Shown: positions 42,883-54,442, numbered from the stretch's first letter. The stretch: 64,000 bases of DNA from Pseudomonas fluorescens (GCF_005938625.1 NZ_VCNJ01000003.1:372001-436000), one strand, 5' to 3'. A program made the numbers and translations. The notes: generated by a model not told the origin, from the letters alone.

Positions 42883-45687
42883 TCAGTGAGCCTCATCCCA
42901 ATTGTTGCCCACACCGACTTCGACCAGCAGCGGCACATCCAGTTTCGCCGCTTCGCTCATGTGCACGCGGATTTCGGCGCTGACTTGCTCGACCAGATCC
43001 TCGCGAACCTCCAGCACCAATTCATCGTGTACCTGCAGGATGACGCGAGCGTCCAGCCCGGACGTCGCCAGCCACTCATCCACCGCCACCATGGCTTTCT
43101 TGATGATGTCGGCAGCAGTGCCCTGCATCGGCGCGTTGATCGCCGTGCGTTCCGCGGCAGCGCGTTCCTGCGGCTTGTTCGAGTTGATCTCCGGCAGATA
43201 CAGACGACGACCGAAGAAGGTCTCGACATAGCCCTGATCCGCAGCCTGCGCGCGGGTGCGATCCATGTACTCGCGAACGCCTGGGTAACGGGCGAAGTAG
43301 GTGTCGATGTAAGCCTTGGCGGTCTTGGTGTCGACGCCGATGTCTTTGCCGAGCTTCTGCGCGCCCATGCCGTAGATCAGACCGAAGTTGATCGCCTTGG
43401 CGCCACGGCGCTGGTCGGAGGTCACTTCGTTGAGTTCGACCTTGAACACTTCGGCAGCGGTGGCGGTGTGCACGTCCAGATTGTTGCGGAAGGCGTTCAT
43501 CAGGCCTTCGTCCTTGGACAGGTGCGCCATGATCCGCAGTTCGATCTGCGAATAGTCCGCCGCGAGCAGTTTGTAGCCTTTCGGCGCGACGAACGCCTGA
43601 CGAATGCGCCGGCCTTCAGCGGTACGCACCGGAATGTTCTGCAGGTTCGGATCGCTGGAGGACAAGCGACCGGTCGACGCCACTGCTTGATGATACGAGG
43701 TGTGGATACGGCCGGTGCGTGGGTTGATCTGCTCTGGCAGGCGATCGGTGTAGGTGCTTTTCAGCTTGCTCATCGAGCGGTGCTCCATCAGCACCTTCGG
43801 CAAACGGTGATCGTCTTCGGCGAGTTTCGCCAACACTTCTTCAGCGGTTGACGGCTGACCCTTGGCGGTCTTCTTCAGTACCGGCAGACCGAGCTTCTCG
43901 TAGAGAATCACGCCCAATTGCTTCGGCGAACCTAGGTTGAATTCTTCCCCGGCGATTTCGAACGCTTCGCGCTCCAGCGCCACCATCTTGTTGCCCAACT
44001 CGATGCTCTGGATGCCGAGCAGTTCAGCATCAACGAACGCGCCTTGACGCTCGATGCGCGCGAGAACGGGCACCAGCGGGATCTCGATGTCGGTCAAAAC
44101 GCTGGCCAGACTCGGGATGGCGCTGAGTTTTTCGAACAGGGTCTGGTGCAGACGCAGGGTGATATCAGCGTCTTCGGCGGCATACGGCCCGGCCTGCTCC
44201 AGCGCGATCTGGTCGAAGGTCAGCTGCTTGGCGCCTTTGCCGGCGATGTCCTGGAAGCTCACGGTGGTGTGATCCAGGTACTTCTGCGCGAGGCTGTCCA
44301 TGTCGTGACGGGTGGCGGTGGAGTTGAGCACGTAAGACTCAAGCATCGTGTCGAAAGCGATGCCGCGCACGGTGATGCCGTTGTTCTGGTCGCCACCGAT
44401 GGCGCAGTTGGCCAGGATGTTCATGTCGAACTTGGCGTGCTGGCCGACCTTGAGCTTGCTCGGGTCTTCCAGAAGCGGCTTCAACGCGCGCAGCACGGTG
44501 TCGCGATCCAGCTGCTCCGGCACGCCGATGTAGGAGTGGGTCAGCGGAATGTATGCGGCTTCGTTGGCCTGCACGGCGAACGACAGACCGACCAGTTGCG
44601 CTTGTTGCGCGTCGATGCCGGTGGTTTCGGTGTCGAAGGCGAACAGTTTGGCGTTGTTGAGTTTTTCCAGCCAGACGTCGAAACGCGCCTGATCGAGGAT
44701 CGTCTCGTACGCCGCTTCGGTCGGAGCAGCGGGAGTTTCGATGTCTGGCGCGCTGAACAGATCGCCGGCCGGTGCAGGCTCGCTGGTCGCGCTCAATTCC
44801 AGACGTTTGGCGTCGCGATCCAGATCGTTGATCCAGCTTTTGAATTCCAGCAGCGAGTACAGCTCGTAAAGCTTGGCCGGGTCTTCCGCGCCCATCTGTA
44901 AATCGTCGAGTTCGACGTCCAGCGGCACGTCGACCTTGATGGTCGCCAGTTGATAGGAAAGGAACGCCATCTCCTTGTGCTCTTCGAGCTTGGCCGGCAG
45001 GGTTTTTGCGCCGCGAATCGGCAGGGTCGGGACGATGTCGAGATTGGCGTACAGCTCGGTGAGGCCACCGTTGACGCCGACCAGCAGGCCGGAAGCGGTC
45101 TTCGGGCCAATGCCCGGAACGCCCGGAATGTTGTCGGACGAATCGCCCATCAGCGCCAGATAATCGATGATCTGCTCCGGTGCGACGCCGAATTTCTCCT
45201 TCACGCCTTCGACGTCCATCGAGCTACCGGACATGGTGTTGACCAAGGTAATGTGGCCATCGACCAGTTGTGCCATGTCCTTGTCGCCGGTGGAGATGAC
45301 CACCGGGCGATCCGCCGCCGCGCTGCTGCGGGCGAGGGTGCCGATGACGTCGTCGGCCTCGACGCCTTCCACGCAGAGCAGCGGGAAACCGAGGGCGATC
45401 ACGCTCTGGTGCAGCGGCTCGATCTGCACGCGCATGTCGTCGGGCATGCTTGGGCGATTGGCTTTGTATTCGGCGTACATCTCATCGCGAAATGTCCCAC
45501 CCTTGGCGTCGAACACCACGGCGAACGGGCTGTCCGGGTACTGCTTGCGCAGACTCTTGAGCATGTTCAGCACGCCTTTGACCGCACCGGTCGGCAGGCC
45601 TTTGGAAGTGGTCAGTGGTGGCAGCGCGTGAAAGGCGCGGTACAGGTAAGACGAACCGTCCACCAGGACGAGGGGGGCTTGGCTCAT
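42883..45687 (-). CDS. polA: DNA polymerase I
   Basis: A 934-residue three-domain enzyme: N-terminal 5-3 exonuclease ([24 protein letters not shown]), central 3-5 proofreading exonuclease with the active-site FDTETTGID near 355, and a C-terminal polymerase ([24 protein letters not shown]). It fills gaps and removes RNA primers. ATG 45687 ([11 protein letters not shown]) is taken; a TTG four codons upstream is open but unlikely. It is divergent from the DUF2782 gene. Confidence 0.97.
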   Translation of the reverse strand: MSQAPLVLVDGSSYLYRAFHALPPLTTSKGLPTGAVKGVLNMLKSLRKQYPDSPFAVVFDAKGGTFRDEMYAEYKANRPSMPDDMRVQIEPLHQSVIALGFPLLCVEGVEADDVIGTLARSSAAADRPVVISTGDKDMAQLVDGHITLVNTMSGSSMDVEGVKEKFGVAPEQIIDYLALMGDSSDNIPGVPGIGPKTASGLLVGVNGGLTELYANLDIVPTLPIRGAKTLPAKLEEHKEMAFLSYQLATIKVDVPLDVELDDLQMGAEDPAKLYELYSLLEFKSWINDLDRDAKRLELSATSEPAPAGDLFSAPDIETPAAPTEAAYETILDQARFDVWLEKLNNAKLFAFDTETTGIDAQQAQLVGLSFAVQANEAAYIPLTHSYIGVPEQLDRDTVLRALKPLLEDPSKLKVGQHAKFDMNILANCAIGGDQNNGITVRGIAFDTMLESYVLNSTATRHDMDSLAQKYLDHTTVSFQDIAGKGAKQLTFDQIALEQAGPYAAEDADITLRLHQTLFEKLSAIPSLASVLTDIEIPLVPVLARIERQGAFVDAELLGIQSIELGNKMVALEREAFEIAGEEFNLGSPKQLGVILYEKLGLPVLKKTAKGQPSTAEEVLAKLAEDDHRLPKVLMEHRSMSKLKSTYTDRLPEQINPRTGRIHTSYHQAVASTGRLSSSDPNLQNIPVRTAEGRRIRQAFVAPKGYKLLAADYSQIELRIMAHLSKDEGLMNAFRNNLDVHTATAAEVFKVELNEVTSDQRRGAKAINFGLIYGMGAQKLGKDIGVDTKTAKAYIDTYFARYPGVREYMDRTRAQAADQGYVETFFGRRLYLPEINSNKPQERAAAERTAINAPMQGTAADIIKKAMVAVDEWLATSGLDARVILQVHDELVLEVREDLVEQVSAEIRVHMSEAAKLDVPLLVEVGVGNNWDEAH

Positions 45688-45761
45688 GAGCAGGATCAAC
45701 CTTTTCGGCGGGTCCGGCGCTAGAATAGCGGGACCGTTGACGACAAAGGGACAAGGTTATC

Positions 45762-46052
45762 ATGCGTACGTTAAATCGCTTGCTGCTGGTCGGTCTGATT
45801 GCTGCCTCACCGTTGGCCGCGATGGCGGCGGATGATGCACCGTCGGGAGATCCTGAAGTCACCATTCGCACGGAAGGCGACAAGACGATTCAGGAGTACC
45901 GTCAAAACGGCTTCCTGTACGCGATCAAAGTCACGCCGAAGGGCGCACCACCGTACTTTCTGGTGCGCGCAGACGGGACGGATGCCAACTTCATCCGCTC
46001 GGATCAGCCGGATATGCTGATTCCGTCATGGAAGATTTTCGAATGGAAGTAA
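45762..46052 (+). CDS. DUF2782 family periplasmic protein
   Basis: A 96-residue protein: signal peptide cut after AMA (about residue 23), then a small beta-rich domain with TIQEYRQNGFLYAIKVTPK and PSWKIFEW at the end, the DUF2782 pattern. Function unknown. Its place between polA and thrB is conserved in Pseudomonas. A TAGAAT at 45721 is a candidate -10. It lies 54 bases ahead of thrB and may be co-transcribed. Confidence 0.85.
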   Translation: MRTLNRLLLVGLIAASPLAAMAADDAPSGDPEVTIRTEGDKTIQEYRQNGFLYAIKVTPKGAPPYFLVRADGTDANFIRSDQPDMLIPSWKIFEWK

Positions 46053-46106
46053 GTTTTTAATTCACCCGGCGCCGCGATTGGCGGCGCCCGTATTGGCAGT
46101 TAAAAC

Positions 46107-47060
46107 ATGTCTGTGTTCACTCCCCTGGCTCGGCCCGAGCTGGAAACCTTTCTCGCCCCTTACGGGCTTGGCCGTCTGCTTGATTTCCAGGGGATCGCCG
46201 CCGGCAGCGAAAACACCAACTTCTTTATCAGCCTGGAGCAGGGCGAATTCGTCCTGACCCTGGTCGAGCGCGGCCCGGTGCAGGAGATGCCGTTCTTCAT
46301 CGACCTGCTTGATGTGCTCCACGAAGCCGATCTGCCGGTGCCGTACGCATTGCGCACCACCGACGGCGTGGCGCTGCGTGAGCTGAAAGGTAAACCGGCA
46401 CTGTTGCAACCGCGGCTGTCCGGCAAGCACATCAAGGTCGCCAATGCCCAGCATTGCGCGCAGGTCGGCGAGTTGCAGGCGCACCTGCACCTGGCGACCC
46501 AGGGCGAGCGCATGATCAAGCGCAAGACCGATCGAGGCCTGGACTGGATGCTGGAAGAGGGCACCGAGTTTCTCTCGCACCTGAGCGATGAGCCGCGTGC
46601 CTTGCTGCAGAAGGCGCTGGATGAAATTACCGAGGGTAAAGACAAGATCCTCGCGCTGCCTCGGGCGAATATTCATGCCGACCTGTTCCGCGATAACGCG
46701 ATGTTTGAAGGCACGCACCTAACCGGGCTGATCGACTTCTACAACGCCTGCTCGGGGCCGATGCTGTATGACGTGGCGATTGCCTTGAATGACTGGTGTT
46801 CGGACGAGGACGGTCTGATTGATGGCCCGCGTGCTCGCGCATTCCTTGGCGCTTATGCGGCGCTGCGACCATTTACGGCGGCGGAGGCTGAGTTGTGGCC
46901 GACGATGCTGCGCGTGGCGTGTGTGCGGTTCTGGTTGTCGCGGTTGATCGCGGCGGAGCAATTCGCCGGGCAGGATGTGTTGATTCACGATCCGCAGGAG
47001 TTTGAACAGCGCTTGGCGCAGCGGCAGCAGGTTCACACACCTTTGCCTTTCGCGCTTTAA
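46107..47060 (+). CDS. thrB: Homoserine kinase (APH-fold type)
   Basis: A 317-residue kinase of the choline/aminoglycoside phosphotransferase fold, the ThrB form used by Pseudomonas. Marks: GIAAGSENTNFFI near 32-44, the catalytic loop HADLFRDNAMF near 194-204 and LIDFYNACSGP after it. It phosphorylates homoserine in threonine synthesis. It ends in a partly degenerate REP doublet. Confidence 0.92.
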   Translation: MSVFTPLARPELETFLAPYGLGRLLDFQGIAAGSENTNFFISLEQGEFVLTLVERGPVQEMPFFIDLLDVLHEADLPVPYALRTTDGVALRELKGKPALLQPRLSGKHIKVANAQHCAQVGELQAHLHLATQGERMIKRKTDRGLDWMLEEGTEFLSHLSDEPRALLQKALDEITEGKDKILALPRANIHADLFRDNAMFEGTHLTGLIDFYNACSGPMLYDVAIALNDWCSDEDGLIDGPRARAFLGAYAALRPFTAAEAELWPTMLRVACVRFWLSRLIAAEQFAGQDVLIHDPQEFEQRLAQRQQVHTPLPFAL

Positions 47061-47157
47061 GATCAAAAGATCGTCCGAACGCGGCCCGAGCCTTCGGCAG
47101 CTCCTACATGGGATTGGTGTACATCCTGTAGCTGCCGAAGGCTGCGATCTTTTTTTA
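47061..47157. repeat. Imperfect REP doublet, ATCGCAGCC family
   Basis: The right arm (about 47126-47153) is near standard. The left arm is broken by an insertion-like difference: GATCAAAAGATCG, then a non-matching segment, then GCCTTCGGCAGCTCCTACA. It lies between thrB and the converging znuA gene, and its T-run could end thrB transcripts. Confidence 0.8.
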
Positions 47158-47162
47158 TGGGG

Positions 47163-48092
47163 CTACAGAGATTCCAGGCACCCGGCCAGATCGTTACCCA
47201 GCTTCTCCAACACCTGCTCATAGCCCTGAGCCGTCGCCGGGGTGTACCCGCCCAACGCATCCAGCTCAGCCAGTTTCACCGGCAGGCCAGCCACCAGCGT
47301 CTCCGCCAGACGCGGACGCAACGGCGGCTCGCTGAACACACAAGTCTTGCCCACTTCCTGCAAACGCTTGCGCATCGCCGCGACATGCTGCGCGCCCGGC
47401 TGCACTTCGGCAGCCACGCTGAACACACCGGCATGCTTCAGGCCATAAGCTTCTTCAAAGTAATCAAACGCCTCGTGGAAGACGAAGTAGGGCTTGCCTT
47501 CAACACTGGCCAGACGCTTCTTCAAACGCTGATCCAGTGCATCCAGACGCGCGTCAAACGCCTTGGCATTGCTCTGATAACGCTCGGCGTTGGCCGGGTC
47601 GGCAGCGCTCAAATCTGCCGCCATCTTGTCGGCAATCACCCGCGCATTGACCGGCGACAACCACAAATGCGCATCGAGCGTGCCCGGACGGTGGTCGTGA
47701 TCATGCTCGTCGGCCTCTTCCGCGTGGGAGTGGCTATCTTCAGCAAAACGCCGCAGTTTCATCCCCGGCAGATCCTGCACGGCGACGCTCGGCAGCGTAC
47801 GACCATTCAGCACGCGCGGCAGGAAACCTTCCATGTCCGGGCCGATCCAGTAGAGCAGATCGACCGATTGCACCTTCCGTACGTCGGATGGCCGCAGGGC
47901 GTAATTGTGCGGCGAGGCGCCCGGTGGCAGCAGCACTTCGGGAATCGCTACGCCGTCCTGCACGGCCGCTGCAATCAGCTGCAGCGGTTTGATGCTGGTG
48001 AGGACTTTGACCTCGGCCTGAGCCGAACCGATCAGCAGAAAACTGGCGACAAAAGCCACAAAAACAGAAAAAAGTCGGGACACGATGACCAC
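47163..48092 (-). CDS. znuA: Zinc ABC transporter substrate-binding protein ZnuA
   Basis: A 309-residue periplasmic cluster A-I binding protein, with a signal peptide cut after AQA (about residue 26). Zinc ligands are expected in SPHNYALRP, in DAHLWLSP and in FHEAFDYF. A His/Asp/Glu-rich loop (SHSHAEEADEHDHDH, about 120-135) before the second ligand is typical of ZnuA. It is divergent from zur with a shared operator region, so expression should rise under zinc shortage. Confidence 0.94.
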   Translation of the reverse strand: MVIVSRLFSVFVAFVASFLLIGSAQAEVKVLTSIKPLQLIAAAVQDGVAIPEVLLPPGASPHNYALRPSDVRKVQSVDLLYWIGPDMEGFLPRVLNGRTLPSVAVQDLPGMKLRRFAEDSHSHAEEADEHDHDHRPGTLDAHLWLSPVNARVIADKMAADLSAADPANAERYQSNAKAFDARLDALDQRLKKRLASVEGKPYFVFHEAFDYFEEAYGLKHAGVFSVAAEVQPGAQHVAAMRKRLQEVGKTCVFSEPPLRPRLAETLVAGLPVKLAELDALGGYTPATAQGYEQVLEKLGNDLAGCLESL

Positions 48093-48110
48093 TCAAGGAG
48101 GCGAGAACGG

Positions 48111-48123
48111 GTAACATAATAAC
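48111..48123. promoter_or_regulatory. Putative Zur operator between znuA and zur
   Basis: GTAACATAATAAC resembles the Zur site core (GTTATNNNATAAC-like dyad) and lies in the 57-base divergent gap. The dyad is imperfect, so the exact bases are uncertain, but its place fits control of both transcripts. Confidence 0.45.
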
Positions 48124-48149
48124 GTCTCTATCAAAACTCGTCGCCGCCC

Positions 48150-48632
48150 ATGCCTATTACACCGATCGCCAGCCGTCCCCACGACCACTCTCATTGCGTG
48201 CACAGCGCTTTGTCCGAGGCCGATACCTTGTGCGCCCAGAAAGGCTTGCGCCTGACCGCGTTGCGCCGCCGGGTGCTGGAACTGGTGTGGCAAAGCCACA
48301 AACCGCTGGGCGCCTACGACATTCTCGCCGTGCTCAGCGAGCAGGACGGCCGCCGCGCCGCGCCGCCAACCGTGTACCGTGCGCTGGATTTCCTGCTGGA
48401 AAACGGCCTGGTGCACCGCATCTCCTCGCTCAACGCCTTCGTTGGCTGTGTGCACCCGGAACACGCGCATCAAGGCCAGTTCTTGATTTGCCGCGATTGC
48501 CACGCGGCCATCGAACTTGAACAAAAAGTGATCAGCGACGCGATCATCAACAGCGCCAAGGATGTCGGTTTCATCGTCGAAGCGCAGACCGTCGAAGTCG
48601 TCGGCCTGTGCTCCGGTTGCCAGGGGGCTTGA
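48150..48632 (+). CDS. zur: Zinc uptake regulator Zur (Np20), Fur family
   Basis: A 160-residue Fur-family repressor: winged helix ([27 protein letters not shown], about 32-58, with [19 protein letters not shown] as the recognition part), dimer domain with structural zinc cysteines in CRDCHAA and CSGCQG, and histidines in [10 protein letters not shown]. It represses the znu genes when zinc is ample. Start of the zur-znuC-znuB operon; its TGA shares one base with the znuC ATG. Confidence 0.95.
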   Translation: MPITPIASRPHDHSHCVHSALSEADTLCAQKGLRLTALRRRVLELVWQSHKPLGAYDILAVLSEQDGRRAAPPTVYRALDFLLENGLVHRISSLNAFVGCVHPEHAHQGQFLICRDCHAAIELEQKVISDAIINSAKDVGFIVEAQTVEVVGLCSGCQGA

Positions 48633-49417
48633 TGAGCAATGCGCTGATCCGTCTGGAACAGGTCGCCGTCACGTTTGCCGGGCAGGCTGTGCTGGACAAC
48701 ATCGAGCTGAGCGTCGAGCCCGGCCAGATCGTCACCCTGATCGGCCCCAATGGCGCCGGCAAAACCACGCTGGTGCGCGCCGTGCTCGGGCTGTTGAAGC
48801 CGGACAGCGGCAGCGTCTGGCGCAAGCCGAAACTGCGCGTCGGTTACATGCCGCAAAAACTCCACGTTGATCCAACCTTGCCGCTGTCGGTGCTGCGCTT
48901 TCTGCGTCTGGTGCCGGGCGTTGACCGTCCGCGTGCGTTGGCCGCGTTGAAAGAAGTCGGCGCCGAGCATGTTATCGACAGCCCGGTGCAAAGCGTTTCC
49001 GGCGGTGAAATGCAGCGTGTGCTGCTGGCGCGAGCGTTGCTGCGCGAGCCGGAATTGCTGGTGCTCGACGAGCCGGTGCAAGGCGTCGACGTCGCCGGCC
49101 AGGCCGAGCTGTACAGCCTGATCACCCGTCTGCGCGACCGCCACGGCTGCGGCGTGTTGATGGTGTCCCACGATTTGCATCTGGTGATGAGCACCACCGA
49201 TCAGGTGGTCTGCCTCAACCGCCACGTCTGCTGCTCCGGGCATCCCGAGCAGGTCAGCGGCGATCCGGCGTTCGTCGAACTATTCGGCAAGAACGCGCAG
49301 AGCCTGGCGGTCTATCACCACCATCACGACCACGCTCACGACCTGCACGGTTCGGTGGTCAAAGGGCCGGTTATTGGCCAACCTCACGTTCACGGAGACA
49401 ACTGCAAGCATGGCTGA
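48632..49417 (+). CDS. znuC: Zinc ABC transporter ATP-binding protein ZnuC
   Basis: A 261-residue ATPase: Walker [12 protein letters not shown] near 37-47, signature [15 protein letters not shown], Walker [13 protein letters not shown] and the H-loop in [10 protein letters not shown]. The C-terminal tail is very rich in histidine ([10 protein letters not shown] near 231-240 and [10 protein letters not shown] at the end) and could hold zinc. It overlaps znuB by eight bases. Confidence 0.95.
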   Translation: MSNALIRLEQVAVTFAGQAVLDNIELSVEPGQIVTLIGPNGAGKTTLVRAVLGLLKPDSGSVWRKPKLRVGYMPQKLHVDPTLPLSVLRFLRLVPGVDRPRALAALKEVGAEHVIDSPVQSVSGGEMQRVLLARALLREPELLVLDEPVQGVDVAGQAELYSLITRLRDRHGCGVLMVSHDLHLVMSTTDQVVCLNRHVCCSGHPEQVSGDPAFVELFGKNAQSLAVYHHHHDHAHDLHGSVVKGPVIGQPHVHGDNCKHG

Positions 49418-50198
49418 TTTTCTGTTGTATGCCCTGCTTGCAGGTCTGGCGTTGGCGATCGTTGCAGGTCCGCTGGGTTCGTTCGTGGTCTGGCGGCGCA
49501 TGGCGTATTTCGGCGACACCCTGTCCCACGCGGCGCTGCTCGGCGTGGCGCTGGGCTTTTTGCTGGATGTCAGCCCGACCGTTGCGGTCACCGTAGGCTG
49601 CCTGCTGCTGGCGGTGCTTTTGGTGACTTTGCAACAGCGCCAACCGCTGGCGTCTGACACGCTTTTGGGAATTCTCGCACCCAGCACGCTCTCTCTCGGC
49701 CTGGTGGTACTAAGCTTCATGCATGAAGTGCGGATCGACCTGATGGCCTATCTGTTCGGCGACCTGCTGGCGATCAGCCCGACCGATCTGGCTTGGATTC
49801 TCGGCGGCAGCGCGGCGGTGCTGGTGTTGCTGGTGACACTGTGGCGGCCATTGCTGGCGATCACCGTGCACGAAGAACTGGCCAAAGTCGAAGGCTTGCC
49901 GGTTGCAGGTCTGCGCATGGCGCTGATGTTGTTGATTGCGGTGGTGATCGCGGTGGCGATGAAAATCGTCGGTGTGTTGCTGATTACGTCGCTGTTGATC
50001 ATCCCGGCGGCTGCGGCACAGCGTCACGCCCGCTCGCCGGAGCAGATGGCGCTGGGCGCGAGCCTGCTGGGCATGCTCGCGGTGTGTGGCGGGCTGGCCT
50101 TGTCGTGGTTCAAGGACACTCCGGCGGGGCCGTCAATCGTTGTGACGGCGGCCGCACTGTTTCTGCTGAGTTTTGTTCTGCCCCGTCGTGGGGTGTAG
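49410..50198 (+). CDS. znuB: Zinc ABC transporter permease ZnuB
   Basis: A 262-residue inner-membrane ABC-3 permease with about eight helices. Marks are [30 protein letters not shown] near residues 21-50 and [16 protein letters not shown] near 192-207. It forms the channel for ZnuA-delivered zinc. ATG 49410 gives [12 protein letters not shown]; the longer frame to 49374 lies within znuC. Confidence 0.95.
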   Translation: MADFLLYALLAGLALAIVAGPLGSFVVWRRMAYFGDTLSHAALLGVALGFLLDVSPTVAVTVGCLLLAVLLVTLQQRQPLASDTLLGILAPSTLSLGLVVLSFMHEVRIDLMAYLFGDLLAISPTDLAWILGGSAAVLVLLVTLWRPLLAITVHEELAKVEGLPVAGLRMALMLLIAVVIAVAMKIVGVLLITSLLIIPAAAAQRHARSPEQMALGASLLGMLAVCGGLALSWFKDTPAGPSIVVTAAALFLLSFVLPRRGV

Positions 50199-50235
50199 AC
50201 TTGGCCGCTTTTTGCGCAAATAGAGAGTCGCAGGA

Positions 50236-50949
50236 ATGAAGCCGTTCGCCTCCCGTTATCTGCTCCTTGTCGCATTTTCAGTGCTGCTGGGCGCCTGCCA
50301 AAGCACGCCGCCGGTGGCCGAAGCCCCCGATGCGCGGGCTACGGCCATCGCACAGCTGGAGCAAAGCCTGGCCAGCAGCGAACTGGCCACGGCAGAAGAC
50401 CAATTGGCCGCTTTGCAGAAAGAAACTCCAAACGACCAATCCCTTGAGCAATACCAGCGGCAATTGGCCGAGGCGTATCTGCGTCGCAGCCAGATTGTGC
50501 TGCAGAAGGGTGATGTGAATGCCGCCGCCACAGCGTTGAGCCGTGCCCGTGCGCTAATGCCGAAAGCCCCGGCGCTGACCGGTGGCGTCAATGGTGCCAT
50601 CACTGAAGCGCGCAAGGTTGAGCTGGAAAAGGCTGAGGCTGCGTTGCTGGCCGCCGAAGCCAAGCCGAAAGCCAGGGTGATCGATCCGACGGCCGAGAGC
50701 ACCACGGTTGCGCTGAATATCACCGATAGCCGCAAACTTCGTCGTCAACTCGATGCGATCGCCGCTGATGTGGTGAATTATGAGTGTGGGGTGACCATTC
50801 AGGCGCCACGCACGAATGACTATCCTTGGTTGGCGACGTTGCTGACCAAGCGGGTCAAGAAATTGAATCCGGATTTTGATCTGGAAATTGAGAAGCAGAT
50901 CGTGCGCACCGTGCCGGCGCAGATGGTTTTGAGCCCGCGTAAACCGTAA
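50236..50949 (+). CDS. Putative lipoprotein with helical repeat region
   Basis: A 237-residue lipoprotein (lipobox LLGAC, cysteine near 21). Residues 30-140 are helical and Q/A/L-rich, with a TPR-like look (QYQRQLAEAYLRRSQIVLQKGD). The C-terminal part has VNYECGVTIQAPRTNDYPW. No known family is recognised; the place after znuB matches the PA5502 locus. Function unknown. Confidence 0.7.
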   Translation: MKPFASRYLLLVAFSVLLGACQSTPPVAEAPDARATAIAQLEQSLASSELATAEDQLAALQKETPNDQSLEQYQRQLAEAYLRRSQIVLQKGDVNAAATALSRARALMPKAPALTGGVNGAITEARKVELEKAEAALLAAEAKPKARVIDPTAESTTVALNITDSRKLRRQLDAIAADVVNYECGVTIQAPRTNDYPWLATLLTKRVKKLNPDFDLEIEKQIVRTVPAQMVLSPRKP

Positions 50950-50953
50950 AAAG

Positions 50954-51021
50954 ATCGCAGCCTGCGGCAGCTCCTACATGGGATTGAGGTACACCCTGTA
51001 GGAGCTGCCGAAGGCTGCGAT
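50954..51021. repeat. REP doublet, ATCGCAGCCTGCGGCAGCTCC family
   Basis: Inverted 25-base arms at 50954-50978 and 50997-51021, flanked by AAAAAG and CTTTTTT, so it can serve as a bidirectional terminator between the lipoprotein gene and the converging catalase gene. Confidence 0.92.
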
Positions 51022-51032
51022 CTTTTTTGCTT

Positions 51033-53171
51033 TTAAGCCGGAATGGCCTTCGCCTTAGGCTCCCGCGCCCAAACCCGATGCTGCCCGATCGCCGCAAAGA
51101 ACGGCTTGGTCAACGCCGGCACATCCTTGCCTTGCAGCAATCCAGCATCCGCCTCAAGCTTCAGCAGATCCTGCAACTGCTTGGCATCCCCGTGCAACGC
51201 AATCGCCTTCAAGTGCTTGTACGCCTCCAGCAGGTAATGCAAAGCCACACCGTCGCCGCTCAATGCCTTGACCGACGCCGCGCCACCCGGCACGAACACC
51301 GCATCGAAGATTACTGATGGCATGCCTTCCATAGAAGCATCCACGGGCAACATTTTGCCGTCAGCGGTCTTCACTGGTGCCGAAGTCGGCCCAAGTAACT
51401 TGGCGTGTGCGCCTTCAGCGGCCAATGCTTTTTTCATCGCATCAATCGCTGCACCATCGACACCGTTAGCAGCAAGAATCGCCACTTTTCGTGTCTTGAT
51501 ATTTTCTGGCAACAGGTTCGCCTGACTCAATGCCGGCGAATGATCGAACGACGTCTTGCGTACATCGACCGTACCTTTACTCGGCGCAGGCAGACCCAGA
51601 TTGGCCGCCACACGCTTGGCCAGCTCCAGGTCGATGTTGGCCAGAATCTCGTTCACTTCCCGCGCCCGGATGAACTCGCGCTCAACCTTGCCCAGCTCGA
51701 AGCTGTAGGCGGCAATGATGTGCTCTTTCTCGTGGTCGCTCATGCTGTTAAAGAACAACGTCGCTTGGGAGAAGTGATCGCTGAACGACTCGCTGCGCTG
51801 GCGGATCTTGTTCGCATCAATGCGCTCTGGATAACTTTCGAAGCCACCGTCCTGCGCGGCAGGCGGAGTTTCTTTCGGCCAGCCGCCATCAATCGAGTTC
51901 GGCTCATAAGAAGCGCGACCCTTGTCGATCACCGTACGGTGTTGCGCATCGCGCTGGCCGTTGTGGAACGGCGCCACCGGCCGGTTGATCGGCAACTCGT
52001 GAAAATTCGGCCCACCAAGTCGGCTGATTTGCGTATCGGTGTAGGAAAACAGCCGGCCTTGCAGCAACGGGTCATTGGAGAAATCGATACCCGGCACGAT
52101 GTGGCCAGGACAGAACGCGACCTGCTCGGTCTCGGCAAAGAAGTTGTCCGGGTTGCGGTTCAAGGTCATTTTGCCGAGCGGGGTGATCGGCACGATTTCT
52201 TCGGGGATCAGCTTGGTCGGGTCGAGGATGTCGAAATCGAAGTCGTGCTCGTTTTCCTCCTCGATGATCTGCACGCCGAGTTCCCATTCCGGGTAGTCAC
52301 CCATCTCGATCGCTTCCCAGAGGTCGCGACGGTGGTAGTCGGTGTCTTTACCGGCGAGCTTCTGCGCCTCGTCCCAGACCAGCGAGCAAGTGCCGGCAGT
52401 AGGGCGCCAGTGGAATTTGACGAAGCGCGATTTACCCTCGGCGTTGATCAGCCGGAAGGTGTGCACGCCGAAGCCCTGCATGCTGCGCAGGCTTTTCGGG
52501 ATCGCCCGGTCGGACATCGCCCAGATGACCATGTGCGCCGATTCCGGTACCAGCGAAACGAAATCCCAGAACGTATCGTGGGCGGAGCCGCCAGTCGGGA
52601 TTTCATTGTGCGGCTCAGGTTTTACCGCGTGAACGAAGTCGGGAAACTTGATCGCGTCCTGAATGAAAAACACCGGCATGTTGTTGCCGACCAGGTCGAA
52701 GTTGCCTTCGTCGGTGAAGAACTTCACCGCGAAGCCGCGCACGTCACGCACGGTATCGCCGGAACCACGCGGGCCCTGCACCGTGGAAAAGCGTACGAAC
52801 ACGGGCGTCTTTTTCCCCGGATCCTGTAGGAAACCCGCCTTGGTCAGCTCCGAATGGTTCTCGTAGGCTTGAAAGAAACCATGCGCGCCGGTGCCGCGTG
52901 CGTGGACGATGCGTTCCGGAATGCGCTCATGGTCAAAATGCGTGATTTTTTCCCGCATGATGAAGTCTTCAAGCAACGACGGTCCGCGCGGACCGGCCTT
53001 AAGGGTGTTCTGGTTGTCGGCGATCTTCACGCCTTGGTTCGTTCGCAGGGCCTGGCCGGTGGCATCGGAGCGAAACTTTTCCAGGCTGTCGAGTTTGGCG
53101 TTGGTGTTGGCGCGATCCGGGGCATCGGTTCCGGCCATCTGGCTTTTATCGGTCGTAGGCTTCTTGCTCAT
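51033..53171 (-). CDS. katE: Large-subunit catalase, HPII/KatE type
   Basis: A 712-residue clade 2 catalase. The essential histidine is in [14 protein letters not shown] (near 92), the asparagine in [14 protein letters not shown] and the heme tyrosine region in LFSYTDTQ near 380. A C-terminal flavodoxin/DJ-1-like domain (about 560-712, [16 protein letters not shown]) marks the large class. It breaks down H2O2 in the cytosol. ATG 53171 has GGAG upstream; an open extension to 53252 is not needed. Such genes are often RpoS-dependent, but no promoter was judged here. Confidence 0.95.
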   Translation of the reverse strand: MSKKPTTDKSQMAGTDAPDRANTNAKLDSLEKFRSDATGQALRTNQGVKIADNQNTLKAGPRGPSLLEDFIMREKITHFDHERIPERIVHARGTGAHGFFQAYENHSELTKAGFLQDPGKKTPVFVRFSTVQGPRGSGDTVRDVRGFAVKFFTDEGNFDLVGNNMPVFFIQDAIKFPDFVHAVKPEPHNEIPTGGSAHDTFWDFVSLVPESAHMVIWAMSDRAIPKSLRSMQGFGVHTFRLINAEGKSRFVKFHWRPTAGTCSLVWDEAQKLAGKDTDYHRRDLWEAIEMGDYPEWELGVQIIEEENEHDFDFDILDPTKLIPEEIVPITPLGKMTLNRNPDNFFAETEQVAFCPGHIVPGIDFSNDPLLQGRLFSYTDTQISRLGGPNFHELPINRPVAPFHNGQRDAQHRTVIDKGRASYEPNSIDGGWPKETPPAAQDGGFESYPERIDANKIRQRSESFSDHFSQATLFFNSMSDHEKEHIIAAYSFELGKVEREFIRAREVNEILANIDLELAKRVAANLGLPAPSKGTVDVRKTSFDHSPALSQANLLPENIKTRKVAILAANGVDGAAIDAMKKALAAEGAHAKLLGPTSAPVKTADGKMLPVDASMEGMPSVIFDAVFVPGGAASVKALSGDGVALHYLLEAYKHLKAIALHGDAKQLQDLLKLEADAGLLQGKDVPALTKPFFAAIGQHRVWAREPKAKAIPA

Positions 53172-53434
53172 CAGTCGTAAACTCCTCGGTTGACCCCGAT
53201 GCTCGCCGGGGACTCTTGAGTGGTTCCCGGGCACGGCACCCAGGGTATTCAAGTCGCTTACTTAGTGACTGATGGGCTGCTTTGGACGTTCCTTTTTTAT
53301 GACCTTTGATCTTGTTATTGCCAAATCGAAGGTTAATTGCGAAATAAATGCTAAGAACCTCTATACGGACAGGCTAAAATGCGCGCCCGGCTAACCGCTG
53401 ATCCTTTTCTAACGCGCCCCACAAGGTTCGCTAC

Positions 53435-54442
53435 GTGATCGAGTTTCAAAACGTCCACAAGACTTACCGCGTCGCCGGTAAGGACATTCCCGCGCTGCAC
53501 CCGACCAGTCTCTCCATCGAGAACGGGCAGGTGTTCGGCCTCATCGGCCATTCCGGCGCGGGCAAAAGTACCCTGCTGCGTCTGATCAATCGCCTGGAGA
53601 GCTCCAGCGGCGGCAAGATCATCGTCGATGGCGAAGAAGTCACCGCACTGGACGCCAACGGCCTGCGCCGTTTCCGCCAGCAAGTCGGGATGATCTTCCA
53701 GCACTTCAACCTGCTCGCCTCCAAGACCGTGGCCGACAACGTTGCGTTGCCGCTGACCCTGGCCGGCGAACTGTCGGGCAGCGAGATCGACAAGCGCGTT
53801 GCCGAGTTGCTGGCGCGGGTTGGCCTGTCCGACCACGCGAAAAAGTACCCGGCGCAATTGTCCGGTGGCCAGAAGCAGCGCGTCGGCATCGCTCGCGCCC
53901 TGGCAACCAAGCCGAAAATTCTGCTGTGCGACGAGGCCACCAGCGCCCTCGACCCGCAGACCACCGCATCGGTTCTGCAATTGCTGGCCGAGATCAACCG
54001 CGAACTGAAACTGACCATCGTCCTGATCACCCACGAGATGGATGTGATCCGTCGCGTCTGTGACCAGGTGGCAGTGATGGACGCCGGCGTGATCGTCGAG
54101 CAAGGTTCGGTGGCCGATGTGTTCCTGCATCCCAAGCACCCGACCACCAAGCGTTTCGTTCAGGAAAGCGAGCAGATCGACGAGAGCGAACAGCGTGATG
54201 ACTTCGCTCACGTGCCAGGCCGCATCGTGCGTCTGACCTTCCAGGGCGAAGCGACCTACGCGCCGTTGCTCGGTACCGTCGCCCGGGAAACCGGCGTCGA
54301 CTACAGCATCCTTGCCGGTCGCATCGACCGCATCAAAGACATTCCGTACGGGCAATTGACCCTCGCCGTCACCGGTGGCGACATGGAAGCGGCCTTCGCC
54401 CGCTTCACCGCCGCTGACGTTCACATGGAGGTATTGCGCTAA
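53435..54442 (+). CDS. metN: Methionine ABC transporter ATP-binding protein MetN
   Basis: A 335-residue ATPase: Walker [13 protein letters not shown] near 38-49, signature [15 protein letters not shown], Walker [13 protein letters not shown], and a C-terminal NIL domain (about 245-335) that binds methionine and allows feedback inhibition. GTG 53435 is the start, with AAGG before it. It shares one base with metI. No SAM riboswitch is seen in the 263-base gap upstream. Confidence 0.94.
   Translation: MIEFQNVHKTYRVAGKDIPALHPTSLSIENGQVFGLIGHSGAGKSTLLRLINRLESSSGGKIIVDGEEVTALDANGLRRFRQQVGMIFQHFNLLASKTVADNVALPLTLAGELSGSEIDKRVAELLARVGLSDHAKKYPAQLSGGQKQRVGIARALATKPKILLCDEATSALDPQTTASVLQLLAEINRELKLTIVLITHEMDVIRRVCDQVAVMDAGVIVEQGSVADVFLHPKHPTTKRFVQESEQIDESEQRDDFAHVPGRIVRLTFQGEATYAPLLGTVARETGVDYSILAGRIDRIKDIPYGQLTLAVTGGDMEAAFARFTAADVHMEVLR

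Noticed and set aside
53172..53434. SAM riboswitch or S-box before metN
   Set aside because: No SAM-riboswitch core or terminator/antiterminator pair could be traced in the 263 bases, and such switches are not usual for metN in Pseudomonas.
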